64,000 nucleotides of DNA, from NCBI GenBank assembly GCA_022577435.1, contig JAKOON010000026.1, positions 3,736,313 through 3,800,312 of the forward strand, given 5' to 3'. Source of the DNA: Embiotoca jacksoni. Lineage: Eukaryota > Chordata > Actinopteri > Embiotocidae. The first letter of the stretch is position 1; each line of letters begins with the position of its first letter. Positions 46,484 through 58,391 of the stretch are shown here, in pieces. Below the pieces are notes generated by a model, which was not told the DNA's origin, did not search any database, and was given only the letters and a program-made list of their open reading frames with translations. A program made the position numbers and the translations under genes.

Positions 46484-49400
46484 CAGGGCAGCGTCAACCG
46501 CCGAGATCTCTTCCTAATATTCGGTAAACAGAGGCGCGCGTGAGGAAGGATAAAAGAGCCGCAAACACTGATTCCAGCTGCGACACTGGACCGACTGTTT
46601 GATCGTGGCTTACCGGGCGTTTTAATGGTTAAGAAGATGTGTTTTATTTGGCTGCAAGTTGTGGCGTATGCTTTCTTTTGCCTCCTTTAGTGTGGGCTGG
46701 AGATACTCTTAAAGCTTTCCAGAAAAATAAGTGACACAACGTTGAACACAGGCTGTTACAAAAAAAAAAAAAGACAAGTGCAGAGAAGATAGAGATATTG
46801 TGTCCTGGAAATTTCTTTTTTTTTTTTTTTAGCTATTTCGTCGGTGGGTTGGGATTGTCAACACGCCGTGCGACAAAAGTGATTAGAGCAGAGCTGCCTG
46901 GATCCACTTTGTTCTAAGTGGAGCTACTGCTGGCAGCTGTCTGAGGTGATGCAACCGCGCCTCTGGAGACCAAGGCAGACCCGCCGCTTATTTATAAAAG
47001 CCAAAGGCAAGATGAAAGGACAAAGGGAGCTCGAGTGACCTGTTTGGTGAGGGAGGTTCAAAGTCAAAGCGAACTCATCTGGTCTTTACAGGGACAAGGG
47101 TAAGATAATGAGCACTGAGAATAGCCCTTGAGAGGGAATCACAGAGAGTTCAATTAGGCTTCCGTGCTGTTGCTTCTGGCTCAGTCGTGGCGCTCGGCGT
47201 GCCAGGATGAAATGTCTGGAGTTTTTATCATGACAAGAGCCCACTTGGAGCACCCTGTAAAACCAAATCTCAATAATATCCCCTCATCACCTTGTACGCA
47301 ATAAGAGGAGCACGCTGCTTAACTGCTGATATAAAAGCCCATCGTGGAATAGCTCGCTAATTGTTTCCACTTTGTTTTGCTGATTTGAACTTCTTAATGA
47401 GTTTTTTTTTTTTGTTTGCCTTGTTCTCAGTGAGGGGTTGAAGGTTGGGGGTGTCGTTTTCATTTGCTGTTTTGATTTTTGTTTTATTCCTCTCAAGGTG
47501 GGCGGATAGAAGTCCTCTGAGGCGCTAACTGTGATTAAGGGCTATACAAACAAACAACAGGAAAATAACCAAATAAAGGCTGCTTTAGCTCCGAGGCGTG
47601 ATAAACAGTCCAAAATAAAAATCTTTCTTTTGTATCCCGGTCAGCTGAAAAAAACAAACAAACAAACAAAAAAAACGGTCGCTGAAAGTAGTTACTGTTC
47701 GACGCTCTGGGCAAAACGAACCCGTTTTCATCCCCTTCTCGGGTCCTCGACTCTCGTCCAGTAAATCGATTGTGAGGTAAACGTAATTCGGTCACGTCAC
47801 CGTCTGCTGGATATACGTTAACACTGAAGCTCCGTCGTCTCCGTCATCGCCGATAAACTTCATCACCCGGGCCACCGAGGTGGCAATGCAAGGGAGGAAA
47901 AACATTTCACTCGTGTGGTGACAATCCTTATTGAGCAACGCTTTGAAGCAACCGTCCACTGCTGAAGCTCGTGGTTCAGGCAGGCGGCAAGCTGTGAATG
48001 AAACTGGGAAAAAAATGATTCCTTTTTTTATTTATTTTTTTTCTCCTCCTGCACTCCGTTTGTTCCTCGTCTCCCGGCCCACTTCACGGCGAAAACACGA
48101 TGAAATGATTTTTTTTTTTTTTTTTTTATCTTATCCTGTGAATAACTTAAATGTCATTGAGTTTCCATGGAACTGGCATTTAAATCAATAAGCATAAAAC
48201 TATTCAGCTGTTCCCATGGCAGCTGGGGTTCTCGATGTTCAAGCTGCAGCGTGTGCCGTTGGAAACCATGCAATTTAAAACATAATTATGAGGGCAATGG
48301 CATCAGAACTCACATATTTATGAAAGCATTTGATTTTTTTTTTTCTTGATTATGTGACCGTGGCAGGAGATTTTAAAGCATAGCTGACCTTCCATGTAAG
48401 ATGCCTGAAAACTGGAAGGGGCTCTTATTTTATTTTTTATTTTTTTTTAGCAAATTAACAGAACGGTGATTTGCAACATGAGACAATTAACTTCTGCTAA
48501 TGTGCGAGTCAATAACAGCCCCGAAGGCCTTCAAGATTTATCCGCATATTGGGGACAACAATCGTTTGTGCAATCAGACACTGTTCGTGATTTTTGTGAA
48601 AGCAGTGCTCACAAATTGATTTTGTGAAACCTGCCTCTGTGTAATGATTGTTTGATGGGAAAATGTTCCCGTCTGTCTCTCGTGAGTCCCGGTTACCTGG
48701 ACAGGTGTCGGTGGAATTGATTCACATCATTTCAGGGTGGGAGATAATACAGTCGTCGTCGGATGGGCAAAAGTGTGGGTAGCACGCAACCTTATGGGCG
48801 TGAATGTCCGTGACCGAGGGAGTCGCTGAGTGACCCGCTGATCAAAGTTACGCCGTTGCTGCAACTTCCTGTTTACATTTGAACTGAAAAGCTTAACCGC
48901 CCAGTCCAGCTGGGTTCGTGGTGGCAGCTGGGGGGAAAACAGAGAAGAGCAGACAATCTCAGTGTCCTGCAACTTCCCGGGGTCGTCCCGGGGGGATCCC
49001 GAGCCTCCAACCGGAAGATATAATCTCTCCAGCGGATCGTGGTCGACCTTGCGGTCTCGTCCCGGTCGACTGTGCCAACAGGAATCGGTGAGGGAGGACT
49101 CCTAATCAGCTGCCCTGGCAACCTCAACCGTCTCCTCCAAAATGCGGACGAGTAGCGGTTCTTTCTTTCTTCACCACTGCAGTCTCATGCAGCCGTGTCG
49201 TTACCGCCGCTGCTTCTCCCAGCCAATGAAATAAAAAAGCCCTTTCTGTGTCCTCCAAGAAATAAGACACAGACTTTCACAAACGTCCCCCCGCCTGTTT
49301 AGTACCTGGCCTTCAAATATTCCCAAACAAACTTCCAGCGAACAAAATGGACTCGCGTACAGCCTTGAACAGAATTACAAACTCACTGAAGAAGTGTGAG

Positions 49401-49620
49401 GCAAAGTTGTGACATTGCTAGCTACAGCGGAGGCGGTGACAGACGGATCCATGTTTTCCCCTCGAGGCTTACACCACTCGTACACGCTCACCGCTGACAT
49501 CTTCTCAACCCTTTGTTTCCTGACGCATCAGCCGTATTCACTCGTATTTTCACCGCCGTGCTTGACCCGCAGGAGCTCCGTGTTCTCTCCGCCTCCAAGA
49601 GGGACGACCGTGTGACCTGG

Positions 49621-49650
49621 AGTAGTAGTAGTAGTAGTAGTAGTAGCAGC
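49621..49650. repeat. (AGT)n microsatellite
   Basis: About eight perfect AGT copies followed by AGCAGC. Confidence 0.95.
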
Positions 49651-50857
49651 GAAAGGGGCGATAAGAAAACCAACATAACAGCTCCTGTATCGGTGTCAGA
49701 ATGTGTGATGATGAAAACGAACTGTTTACTGAAACAGTGACTTTTAAACAACGAGGTTCCACCAAGGACGTAACAACCTTAAATCTGACAACTGGCAATT
49801 ATCACAGGCTGTTGATTCTTCTTCCTTCATTTTATTGTCAAACCGTAATGTCACATCGGGCCGAGGAACGAAGCAGAAACCCCGTCGGGTGACCTACTGT
49901 GGCCCCAGCGCTTGATATGACGGGGCTGGGTGGTACATTAACATTAAGTACGGCAATAAATCTTCATAACAGCTGGTGTTGGCTTCAAATTTATTGCTAT
50001 AATTTTTTTCTCATGAAGTCATTTAACAAAAAGTTCACTCTCACTGTGTGTGGAGGGAAAGTCACTTAAATTGATTCGGGAGCAGAGGAGCACACGATGC
50101 GGACGGACGCCATAATTCAGCAATTCTAAATTCTAATTTGCAGCGGTGCCCCTGAGATTAGCAGAGAAGTAAAGGAAGCGGAGCGGCGTCTGATTATACC
50201 GCTTCTCTGTGGCCACGGGCTTGACCACGGATGACGATTCTGTTATGGTAGATGGAGTTTTACTGAAAAGTGAAAGTATTTGTTTTCCAAAATGATTTTC
50301 CGAAAGGTTCTTCAGGCTCGTTCAACCGAAATCCAGTTGATTTTTTTTTGTTCTGCTTTTGCGCGTGTTCAGAGATTTGTACACGAGCAGGCGCACGGCT
50401 AAGCACGAATTGAGAGCTACCTGTTTGCACGCGCTCGCGGCGCGGGGGCGATTGTTTTTGTCAGCTCAACAGCAGCACATGAACCGTTCTTGCTCTCGTA
50501 ATCAACCGTGACATTACAGCTCAGTAGCTCACATAATGGAAGTCTCTCCTGATCACACTTTAAATATTCATGCGCCCGCCGCTGTAATTCCAAAACACTG
50601 CAACAGCTATTGCCTTGTTTCCTCCGTACGCAGACCTCGGCTCTGGATCCTGACGTCGTACTCTGCCAACCTCTCTCTCGGGTGCAGCTCGCTGCTACAG
50701 CTCAACCAAAGTCACGGCTCTGGAAATAACGGCACATTAAATTTTCACAAAGCTGAAAGAACTTACATTTGCCGCATTAAACTTGAGTTCAAGACAGGAC
50801 ACGACCTGTTGAGGATTTGTTGGCCTGAATGTCATTTCGAGTGTTCACGTTTTATAG

Positions 50858-50878
50858 AAAAAAAAAAAAAAAAAAAAA
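50858..50878. repeat. Poly-A tract, 21 nt
   Basis: Uninterrupted A run. Confidence 0.9.
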
Positions 50879-50942
50879 TTCAGTTTGTGATTTCTTTTGG
50901 AAATGGACGTTAGTGTGAAGGATTGGACCTGGCATTGCTCAA

Positions 50943-50965
50943 AACAACAACAACAACAACAACAA
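50943..50965. repeat. (AAC)n microsatellite
   Basis: About seven perfect copies. TTG/AAC-type trinucleotides recur at 18686, 53693 and 54454. Confidence 0.93.
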
Positions 50966-51405
50966 AAATCAGCGCGCTTCTTTACATGTGCAGTAAAATG
51001 TCATGTGTAATCAGATCGTACTGTTGGATCATCGGACGCAACAGCACGTGAAATCCAGGTTCAGATGTACGACGGATCCAATCTGAGACATTACACACGG
51101 CAGTCAAGAGATTATGAAGGTGGAAGAGCGCAAAGTCCATTCTGCATAATATTTACACTCAGTTTTCCAAATATTAGATTGATAAAACTGCTAAAGTGCT
51201 GCTATAAACCCTGTTAAACAAAACCTCAAACTACATCCTCCAAAATCACCGTGAAGTCGAATCAACGGTTCTGTAAAACCGCTTAAAAAAAAACCTGAGC
51301 ATAACCCTCACAGAGAAAAGATGTTTTTTTTTTTGCAGGGCTGATGAATTAGGCAGCACTAATTTTAGATAGCAGCACCCATAAGTTTACAACAGAGTAT
51401 ATTTT

Positions 51406-51470
51406 AAAGGGTCAGTTCACCCAAAACGCAGATAAAAGATCATTTTCCCTTCCCTTGAAATGATGCGCGA
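51406..51470 (+). repeat. Dispersed teleost repeat G, 5' fragment
   Basis: It opens with 'aaagggtcagttcaccca', the hallmark start of a common percomorph repeat, followed by 'gatcattttcc'. Similarity fades after ~65 bases. Confidence 0.45.
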
Positions 51471-51524
51471 CAGATGGCGACAGATATGACCGAGAGGGTC
51501 AAAGTTCAAGGTGCATTTTAATGA

Positions 51525-51615
51525 CGAAGTAGTAGGTCCCAGTTGGATACATACTGCATGCAACAGTGCATACTTTGTTAGGGTAGTTAGTACGTACTAA
51601 AGTATAAAGAACAAG
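51525..51615 (+). repeat. Possible dispersed repeat fragment (J)
   Basis: 'agtagtaggtcccagttgga', 'acagtgcatactttg' and 'gttagtacgtactaaagtat' resemble a remembered fish repeat rich in 'tacgtacta'. A related 'agtagttggatacgt' occurs at about 52276, so an element spanning both is conceivable. Confidence 0.35.
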
Positions 51616-52755
51616 AATGTGATCCGGACTGCAGCTCATATCTCAATACCGCCTCCACCTCAATAAATCTGAAATAAATGAAATAAAAAAAATAAAAAAA
51701 AAACATTTAAATCAGACCTGCAATCAGGAAACCAAGAGGCCTAATCGTTAACGTGTCGGGTGCAAAACGATGTGCAGGAAAATCCCCTCGCGACCAACAT
51801 TTAACCCATGTCCTTCTGTGGCCACACGTAAATCTATCTATTTATTCATGCGCTCACAGTTTACACAAAGCTGCATTCTTTTACATCATAAAACAACTCA
51901 GCACTCTCTGCAGCAGCTCAGTGTCCTCCTACACTTTATTTGTTTCTACCTTATCAGCTCTTATTTTCTTTACTTGTTTTGGGCACATTATTTGTGTTAT
52001 TTCTCTGACTTGGCAGACAGTGTTGGCTCGGGAGAAAACAATATTTTGTCATGATGCAAGTGCTGAGGAATGTCTAATAAAATGAATGTTGAATCTAATA
52101 CCTCTCTCTCCTTTCGCAAATTTCCCAGTTTCTCTACAGAGTCGTAAACAAGTTAATAAAACGATCCGTCGACAGGCGTTCTGGGGTCCAGACACCCAGA
52201 ATAAAGGAGGAAAAGACGCACTGACTCGGGAGGACCAGGAGGCCGAAGACCCGTTTTAAATAGAGCTTCTACAAGTAGTTGGATACGTATTAACGCGTAC
52301 GGGCAGACTGAAGTACCGCCACCTCGGCAGGATCTAGTCCACCCTTAAGGGTTTCATTCATTCAATCAAACCTTTTTGAACCAAATAGTCAAGAGCAAGT
52401 TTTCATTTTCATCGTGACCCTGAAAACAACCCTGTTTCTATCCTCCTGTATTTTTGTCTCATATGCGAAGGTTGAAGTATCACCTTGTTTGGATACTAGT
52501 TTCTTTCATAAAAAAACTAAAAGGTAAAAAACAAAATCGGATAGTTCAATTTTGTTATGTCTTGGCTGTTTTTTTTCCAACAGGTTTATCTCTTTACAGA
52601 AGCAGCGCCTTCATTAAGAGAGATCACGATGAAATTATTTCACAGAAGAACTACTTTTTATATTTTGGTAGAAACTATTTCCATTTTGCAGACATAACTT
52701 TATTGTGCTATGGGGTTAAGTCCAGGAGATAGATATTTAAAAACCTGGCCAAGAA

Positions 52756-52781
52756 CCCCCCCCCCCCCCAAAAAAAAAAAA
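52756..52781. repeat. Poly-C then poly-A tract
   Basis: Fourteen C followed directly by twelve A. Confidence 0.93.
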
Positions 52782-53286
52782 CTATCTGCATGGCTAAACA
52801 CCACTATATATGCTTTTTGTAATTTGGGTGAGCTGACACTTCATAAAGTCACAAGTAGATACAAAAGAGACCGAAATCTGCATCATATTACCTGTAAAAA
52901 TGAGGCCTTGGAGCACGAACATACATTTTTCCTCTCTGCGTACCTGCGTAACCTTTTCTTACCTTCAGCTCGTAATTAAAGCAAAGTCACCCCGGCTGAA
53001 AACTTGTATTATTTATAATGAAGACAAAAGGCTGAAATTACACCAGTGTTGAATTTCAGCAAAGCCTTTTCCGGGGAGCCGGTGAACCGTGCTGTTTGAA
53101 AAGCGCTCCGTGGGTTTGATGAATTAAAATCCCATCCTCTCCACGTCAGTGCGAGAGTGACAAATGCGCTGTTTGATCAGGGACAGACCGACGCTTGGCT
53201 CGCATACAGTGATAACAATGAGCTTTGAAGCTCCATCAGTGAGAAGTGCCGAGTCACTGCCGCCCCACATCCCCGACAAAAAACAT

Positions 53287-53333
53287 GCACGCGCACACGC
53301 ACACGCACACGCACACGCACACACACACACACA
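53287..53333. repeat. (ACGCAC)n / (AC)n microsatellite
   Basis: Alternating purine-pyrimidine run mixing CG and CA steps, of the type able to adopt Z-DNA. It creates opposed Ala/His and Val/Arg/Cys-rich frames. Confidence 0.95.
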
Positions 53334-53666
53334 GTGCACTGTCGCTTCTGAAACATGTGCTTCTCTGACAGCTGTAGAGTTGATACCATATTTCCATAAT
53401 GTAGAGCGGGGGAGAGATAAATGAGTGCATACAAACACAGCAGCTGGGAAAACAGTGACCTGTAGAAGAGTTTGTCGAGTCGAGCAGCTCTCAGAATAGG
53501 CTCATGACTTTTTCATGCAACATTTTTTAAACAAGGTAATAAACATGCTGAACACAGCGCCGCGGACGGTGTGTCGGCTCGTGTAGGCTCGAGGCGAAGC
53601 TTCCAAAATAATCTCGCGGGTTAAAATGTGGGCATCAATTTAACACGTTGGTTCGCAAATAAGGAC

Positions 53667-53709
53667 TTTTTTTTTTTTTTTTCTTGTGTAAAAACAACAA
53701 CAACAACAA
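53667..53709. repeat. Poly-T tract and (AAC)n
   Basis: Sixteen T at 53667-53682, then, after ten bases, AAC copies at 53693-53709. Confidence 0.9.
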
Positions 53710-54146
53710 AAAAGATGGCCTCGGAAGTTCGGTCCGCATTTCAGATCGGGCAAAGAAATCGAACCGTTTATTCGGATGGCGTGCTCTCGCCTCGTGGCGC
53801 TGGGCTAAAAGTAAGAAGATGAGAGGCGAGGAAGAACACCGCCCGCCCCGCCCGCCCGTCCTGCGAGGCACGCGGAGTCAACGAGCAGCTGTCTCACGTC
53901 TCAATTTGGTACGTGTGAGGATCATGTCCCGAGTCAGCAGCTAAAACCGCGGCGGCGTTAAATAATAAATAATAGCTGTGGAGGTCGGGAGGTAACAGTG
54001 GGCTTGTGATGTGGACAGTGAGGAGGAGCAGGAGGAGGAGGAAGAGGAGGGCTTTCAACTCTGGAAGGACTTCGTTCATCTGGTCGGTTCGGGCCTGCGA
54101 CTAAATTAGCTATCACAGAAATGGCCGAGACTGGAGCACCTATTTC

Positions 54147-54205
54147 TCCGCCTCCGCCTCCTCCGCCTCCTCCTCCTCCTCCTCCGCCTCCTCCCCCTCC
54201 TCTTC
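54147..54205. repeat. CCT/CCG trinucleotide run
   Basis: An imperfect pyrimidine-rich trinucleotide repeat. In one frame it reads as a run of about 18 prolines after an ATG at 54121, but the frame closes after 72 codons with no recognisable domain. Confidence 0.9.
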
Positions 54206-54453
54206 ACCGCGACCTCCCCATCGTCATGAAAGATAAAACAGATACAACACCCCGGCGTCAAGGAAGCTTTCAACCCTTGCTCAGCCTCGGCTTTAATATT
54301 TCATGGCCTCCTCTTACTTATTTTAGTGCGAATAATTGATCTGGAAAGAGCACTGCCACGCAGAAATGAAAGACTCTGAGGAGCAGGGCAGAACAAAAAA
54401 ACAACAAAAAAAAGTTCTATTATGGTTTCGAGCGACTGCAGATCGTGCCGCTT

Positions 54454-54485
<32 letters not shown>
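54454..54485. repeat. (TTG)n microsatellite
   Basis: About ten perfect copies. Confidence 0.95.
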
Positions 54486-54486
<1 letters not shown>

Positions 54487-54660
54487 GGCGCTGAATAGCT
54501 TTAACTACAATTTTTTCTTTTGTTCTTTTGATTTGTTGAGGAGAAAATGCGGTCTGAAGCGTAGCTACATTCAGGAAGACAAAATGGTCCGCTGCTTGTT
54601 TAGCAGCTAATGGATAGGGCTGCTTTTAAAAAGGTGCATTCAGAGGCATCGTGCGCAGGT

Positions 54661-54689
54661 GGGGGGGGAGGGGGGGAGGGGGGGGGAGA
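54661..54689. repeat. G-tract cluster
   Basis: Three runs of seven or more G separated by single A, a sequence able to form a G-quadruplex. Confidence 0.9.
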
Positions 54690-55076
54690 CTATTATGGAG
54701 ACATCTCTATCAGCAAACCTCACGCCGACAAACGGAGCTCGTTCCTTTTGGACCAACCGCAGTCGTGTCCATTTTAGACCAGCGTTTACCGACGTTACAA
54801 ATAAGTACGTTTATTCAGGCGTCCGAATGAACCTCGTTTTGTTGAATGCGCTATTGTCGTTAGCGCCGGGTTCCTTCTCCCGCGGCCGACACGGCCAGTC
54901 TGGAGACACAATTGATTATTTCTCCGGGATAAGGGCTGAGGTCACCCAAGGCCAGGAGCTGTATTCATTGATGCACAAAAAAACACCTCGAGAGGTCTGC
55001 AACCGCTCTCTCCTCCTGTGAATTCCCAACGCAGGCCAACTTAATGATTTGTAAAATGAAAAATAAAAGTCTCAGG

Positions 55077-55078
<2 letters not shown>

Positions 55079-55112
<34 letters not shown>
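55079..55112. repeat. (GT)n microsatellite, 34 bp
   Basis: Perfect dinucleotide run. Confidence 0.97.
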
Positions 55113-55114
<2 letters not shown>

Positions 55115-55976
55115 AGAGGGGTAAAGTTAGGTAAACTTAAGTTTTTAACGGCAGCAAAAAAGAGAAATAAGGAAACAAAAAGAGGCCGTCTCGGAAAAAA
55201 CAAGAAGTCGACTTGTCAAGCCGTTTCAGCTCGCCGAGAGCATTTTGTTTCTGAAAACTATCTTGTGTTATTGCTGAAAGATTTTCTGTTGGAGTGATGG
55301 AAGAGGTGTTCAATATGTTTCTGTGCGCGTGCGATGCTGAGTAAAGGAAATAGAACACCTCTCTGACAGGTAACTGCGGGCCAATGACCGGCCAAGACAA
55401 ATAAAGTCAAATAGCCATTTATCATGCTGACAGTTGAAATCCCATCCTGGTGATTGCGGCTGATGCCCGGCCCTGAGATCAAAAGCGATCATTTCAGCGC
55501 ATGGGGCAAATGACGTGGAGCCGGGCACACCGCGGATTGCTTCGGAGATCAATGGACTTCATCAGGAAGCAAGTTAAGCCGAAAAACAATAAACAATTGT
55601 TTCACATCCAACAGTACAGTTGGCGGGTGTGATGGATCCCGACTGGGGCGCTTCACCTTTCTCTGGGATATTGGAGACGAGGACGACTCGGAGCGGGAGA
55701 CGATCGATGCGCTGGCGAGAGGACAATCCCTCTCTGCACCGTGTTTCTACCACCGAATGAGCCGACCACATGTCATCCATTGAAACCCCATCTCTCGTGC
55801 ATAATGGGTGGATGGCTTACAGTGCCTCTTAGGGCTCAGGGTTTTTTTTTTTTTTTCTGAAGATGCTAAAAGGTGTAACGATGCAGATTTAAACAGCTGT
55901 TGTAATCAAAGAAAACAATGATTTAAAGAAAAAAGAAAGGAAACTTTTGTGTGGCAGATACTGCGCTTTGTCACGT

Positions 55977-56100
55977 TAAAGGAATAGTTCAACATTTGTT
56001 TCCCATCTTGTCGACAGTGCTCTCACACATTTACAGAAGACTCGACTGGAGGCAGGCAGCAAGTTAGCTTAGCTGAGCTTAAAGACGGGGAACCCATCTG
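55977..56100 (+). repeat. Dispersed teleost repeat A, 5' fragment
   Basis: 'taaaggaatagttcaacatt' marks the start of this percomorph repeat, followed by 'ggcaggcagcaagttagctt', 'agcttagctgagcttaaaga' and 'cggggaac'. The spacing between blocks is shorter than in the form I recall, so internal deletion is likely. Confidence 0.7.
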
Positions 56101-56492
56101 ATCTGATGATTATAAGACTTCTTGAATAGGCGGCTATCCTCAGACATCTGTCCCACATTTATGGGCTGATAGAGAGACCTACTAAACCTGCAGGGCAAAG
56201 TGCACCCAATAGAAAAGTTGCATTAATTGCGAGCTCTCGTCGCTGTCAGCAAAGGAGAAAGTCCGTTTGCGTAAGTTGCCTTCGAATGGAACTCGTGGGC
56301 TCGTGGTCCCAATATAAGAAGTCTTGCACACGGTGTGCTCGGCGTTCAAGAGGTTAAGTCGCGAGAGCATCGTTGCTGGGCGACGGCAAACGTGGAAGTC
56401 GTCTAGAAGCCAGACAGGCCAACGATTTAGCGAGCTAGCAGGCGGGCGACGTAATGACAAAGGGAGAAGACGAGGCCGCTGAGTCAGCATCA

Positions 56493-56506
56493 CCCCCCCC
56501 CCCCCC
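56493..56506. repeat. Poly-C tract, 14 nt
   Basis: Uninterrupted C run. Confidence 0.9.
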
Positions 56507-56725
56507 ACCACCAAATGTGTTATTGGGATTACGAAGAAAAACTCTACGCCGATAAAATTAGCATGAATTAACGGACCGGCCAACACCAGTGAACTCCCAT
56601 GTCCTCCGACATTTCTGAAAATGTCAGCAGACACGTCGCAACTTGTGAACGCTGAAGGCCGAAACACACAAGTGCTGCATGGCATTCGTCAAAACAGACA
56701 CCGCTGTCATTATCTACGTGCAATT

Positions 56726-56726
<1 letters not shown>

Positions 56727-56759
<33 letters not shown>
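56727..56759. repeat. Poly-C tract, 33 nt
   Basis: This is the longest mononucleotide C/G run in the window. Its true length is uncertain because such runs are hard to sequence. Confidence 0.93.
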
Positions 56760-56761
<2 letters not shown>

Positions 56762-58335
56762 AACCAGCAACCGCTGAGCGGGCACCGACGCGCACGGACG
56801 AACCGCCCAGCGACGCTTCATCTCACTGTCCTATTTCCACCGTAACCGCGTGCCGAAAAAAAAAGAAAAAGAAAAGGCTTCTTTTGTACTTCGCAGCTCC
56901 TGTAGCACTTAATCTTGTCCTCTGCACAGGGAAACTCGTCTTCCTCACCTCTTTCTGTTGCAGTCTCACAATCAAAGAGGAGAAACTCGTTTTTCGAAGT
57001 TGAGAAATATCCCGAGCTGTATGATCCACAGTGCTTTTTTTTTTTACAAGGACAATAGGAAACTTTTCCATTATTTCCTTTTCACCGTGATGTCTGTGGT
57101 CTTCACCTTCAGCTGTGCGCCGCCGCCGCGTCCTGTCGTTGCTCGGGGCGACACATGACGCAACGTGGCCGGTGTGTTTTCAGCCCGAGCTTTCAGACAT
57201 TCCAGAGATCTGAGGTCACGACTACCACGAGACCGTTTGGACTCTCCTCCTGAACGCATCTTTCCGTTTTCTTTCCGTAAATCAATCTGCCATAAATTGA
57301 ATAAGCATATTACCCCCGACGTCCTGACTCATTCCTTCAACGAAGCAGAAACTCCTGGACCGTGCCGTATAACTTTACCTTATTATGACATCTTCGGATG
57401 GTTTGAGTTGTTAGGAATTTGATGGAATCTATTTCCGAGTGTGTTTTCACAGTCTCCTTCAAAAAGCAAAAAAAAAAAAAAAAAAGCCCGTCTGCGAAAA
57501 AGCAATATAAATAGAGTTTGAAGGTGTCTGCTAAGTCTCGTGTATCATTTGACCATAGTGAGTTTCTCAGGTTGCCGGGGGAGGAAAGTGCTGACACTGT
57601 GGTTTCGCCATCTGCTCAGTGTCCTGTGAGATCCCTGGCTTGTTCATACATCGGCTGTCTGGCTGAAGTAAATCTGTAGGATGCGACGATATACTCCGAG
57701 CTTGACCTCTGCAGTAAACGTATGACCTACTGTAATGTGCAGGAGGTAAACAAATAATACAAAAAAATACAAAAAAATAGCTGCGGAGGGTTATGAGAAA
57801 AAAAAAATTAAGGACAGATACAAAAAAAAATAACAACAACAACTCAGTAGATGTACTGCTGAGACGCTGGTATAATAGGACGCTGGTTGTGCTTGGCTCA
57901 GCTCCAGAGGAATCTGTATTTTGGCGGCATGATGAGTCCAAAGGTGAAGAACCAGATGGATACGGTCTGTTTGTCCTTTTCATACGAAGGACTCCTCTTA
58001 TCGCTGAGACGAAGTGCACCTGAAAACACCTGGAACGCCTGAAGCACTCTACAGGCAGTCGGCCGCACTCACCGCTAAATGGGTCCAACGTACCCAATTT
58101 AGACCCGTCGCTATATTTACGTTTAGATCAGTCTACGGCTGCACGGCTGGTCACAAGAGAAACCCGCGATGTTGTTTACTCACTCGTTCTTCTGGCGATC
58201 TACACCCAACGTTCAATTCAACAGAAAAGAAATAAGCTTGGTCTGTTTTGGTGGGCGTCCCTTTAGAAAGAGCAGCAGATGTGTGTAGTTTCACTATTTT
58301 TGCACCTTCAGTGTGTTCAACAATCATACCGGGAA

Positions 58336-58391
58336 AACAACTAAACCCCGATACAATCCGTCAAACAACTAAACCCCGATGCAATATTACA
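58336..58391. repeat. Two-copy 28-bp tandem duplication
   Basis: 'aacaactaaaccccgat' starts at 58336 and again at 58364, with 'caat' shared after a one-base difference. A small local duplication. Confidence 0.8.

Larger units (their letters stand above)
46100..51405. other. Unique stretch, possible regulatory DNA
   Basis: No gene is supported. The block 46980-47400 is repeat-free with two TATAAAAG motifs (46993-47000, 47330-47337). CpG-dense pieces occur around 47700-47880 and 48740-49140. Poly-T at 48111-48127 and other homopolymers are scattered. Frames up to 125 codons (50536-50913) show no known domain. Confidence 0.35.
51616..55976. other. Unique stretch with many microsatellites, no gene
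   Basis: An AATAAA-like tail at about 52075-52090 after T-rich sequence could be an old retroelement end. CpG density rises at 53550-53960. The block 55380-55570 is repeat-free and looks regulatory in texture. Frames here run through simple repeats (for example poly-Pro at 54121-54339) and are not supported as genes. Confidence 0.4.

Noticed and set aside
54121..54339. Proline-rich 72-codon frame starting MAETGAP
   Set aside because: The proline run comes from a CCT/CCG trinucleotide repeat; the remainder has no domain and no splice donor I can defend.
56182..56685. 167-codon frame, minus strand
   Set aside because: Crosses a C tract as a Gly run and lacks any known motif; overlapped by another frame.
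57567..58097. 176-codon frame, minus strand
   Set aside because: Contains poly-Leu/Phe from A/AAC-rich simple sequence and no recognisable domain; a plus-strand frame overlaps it.
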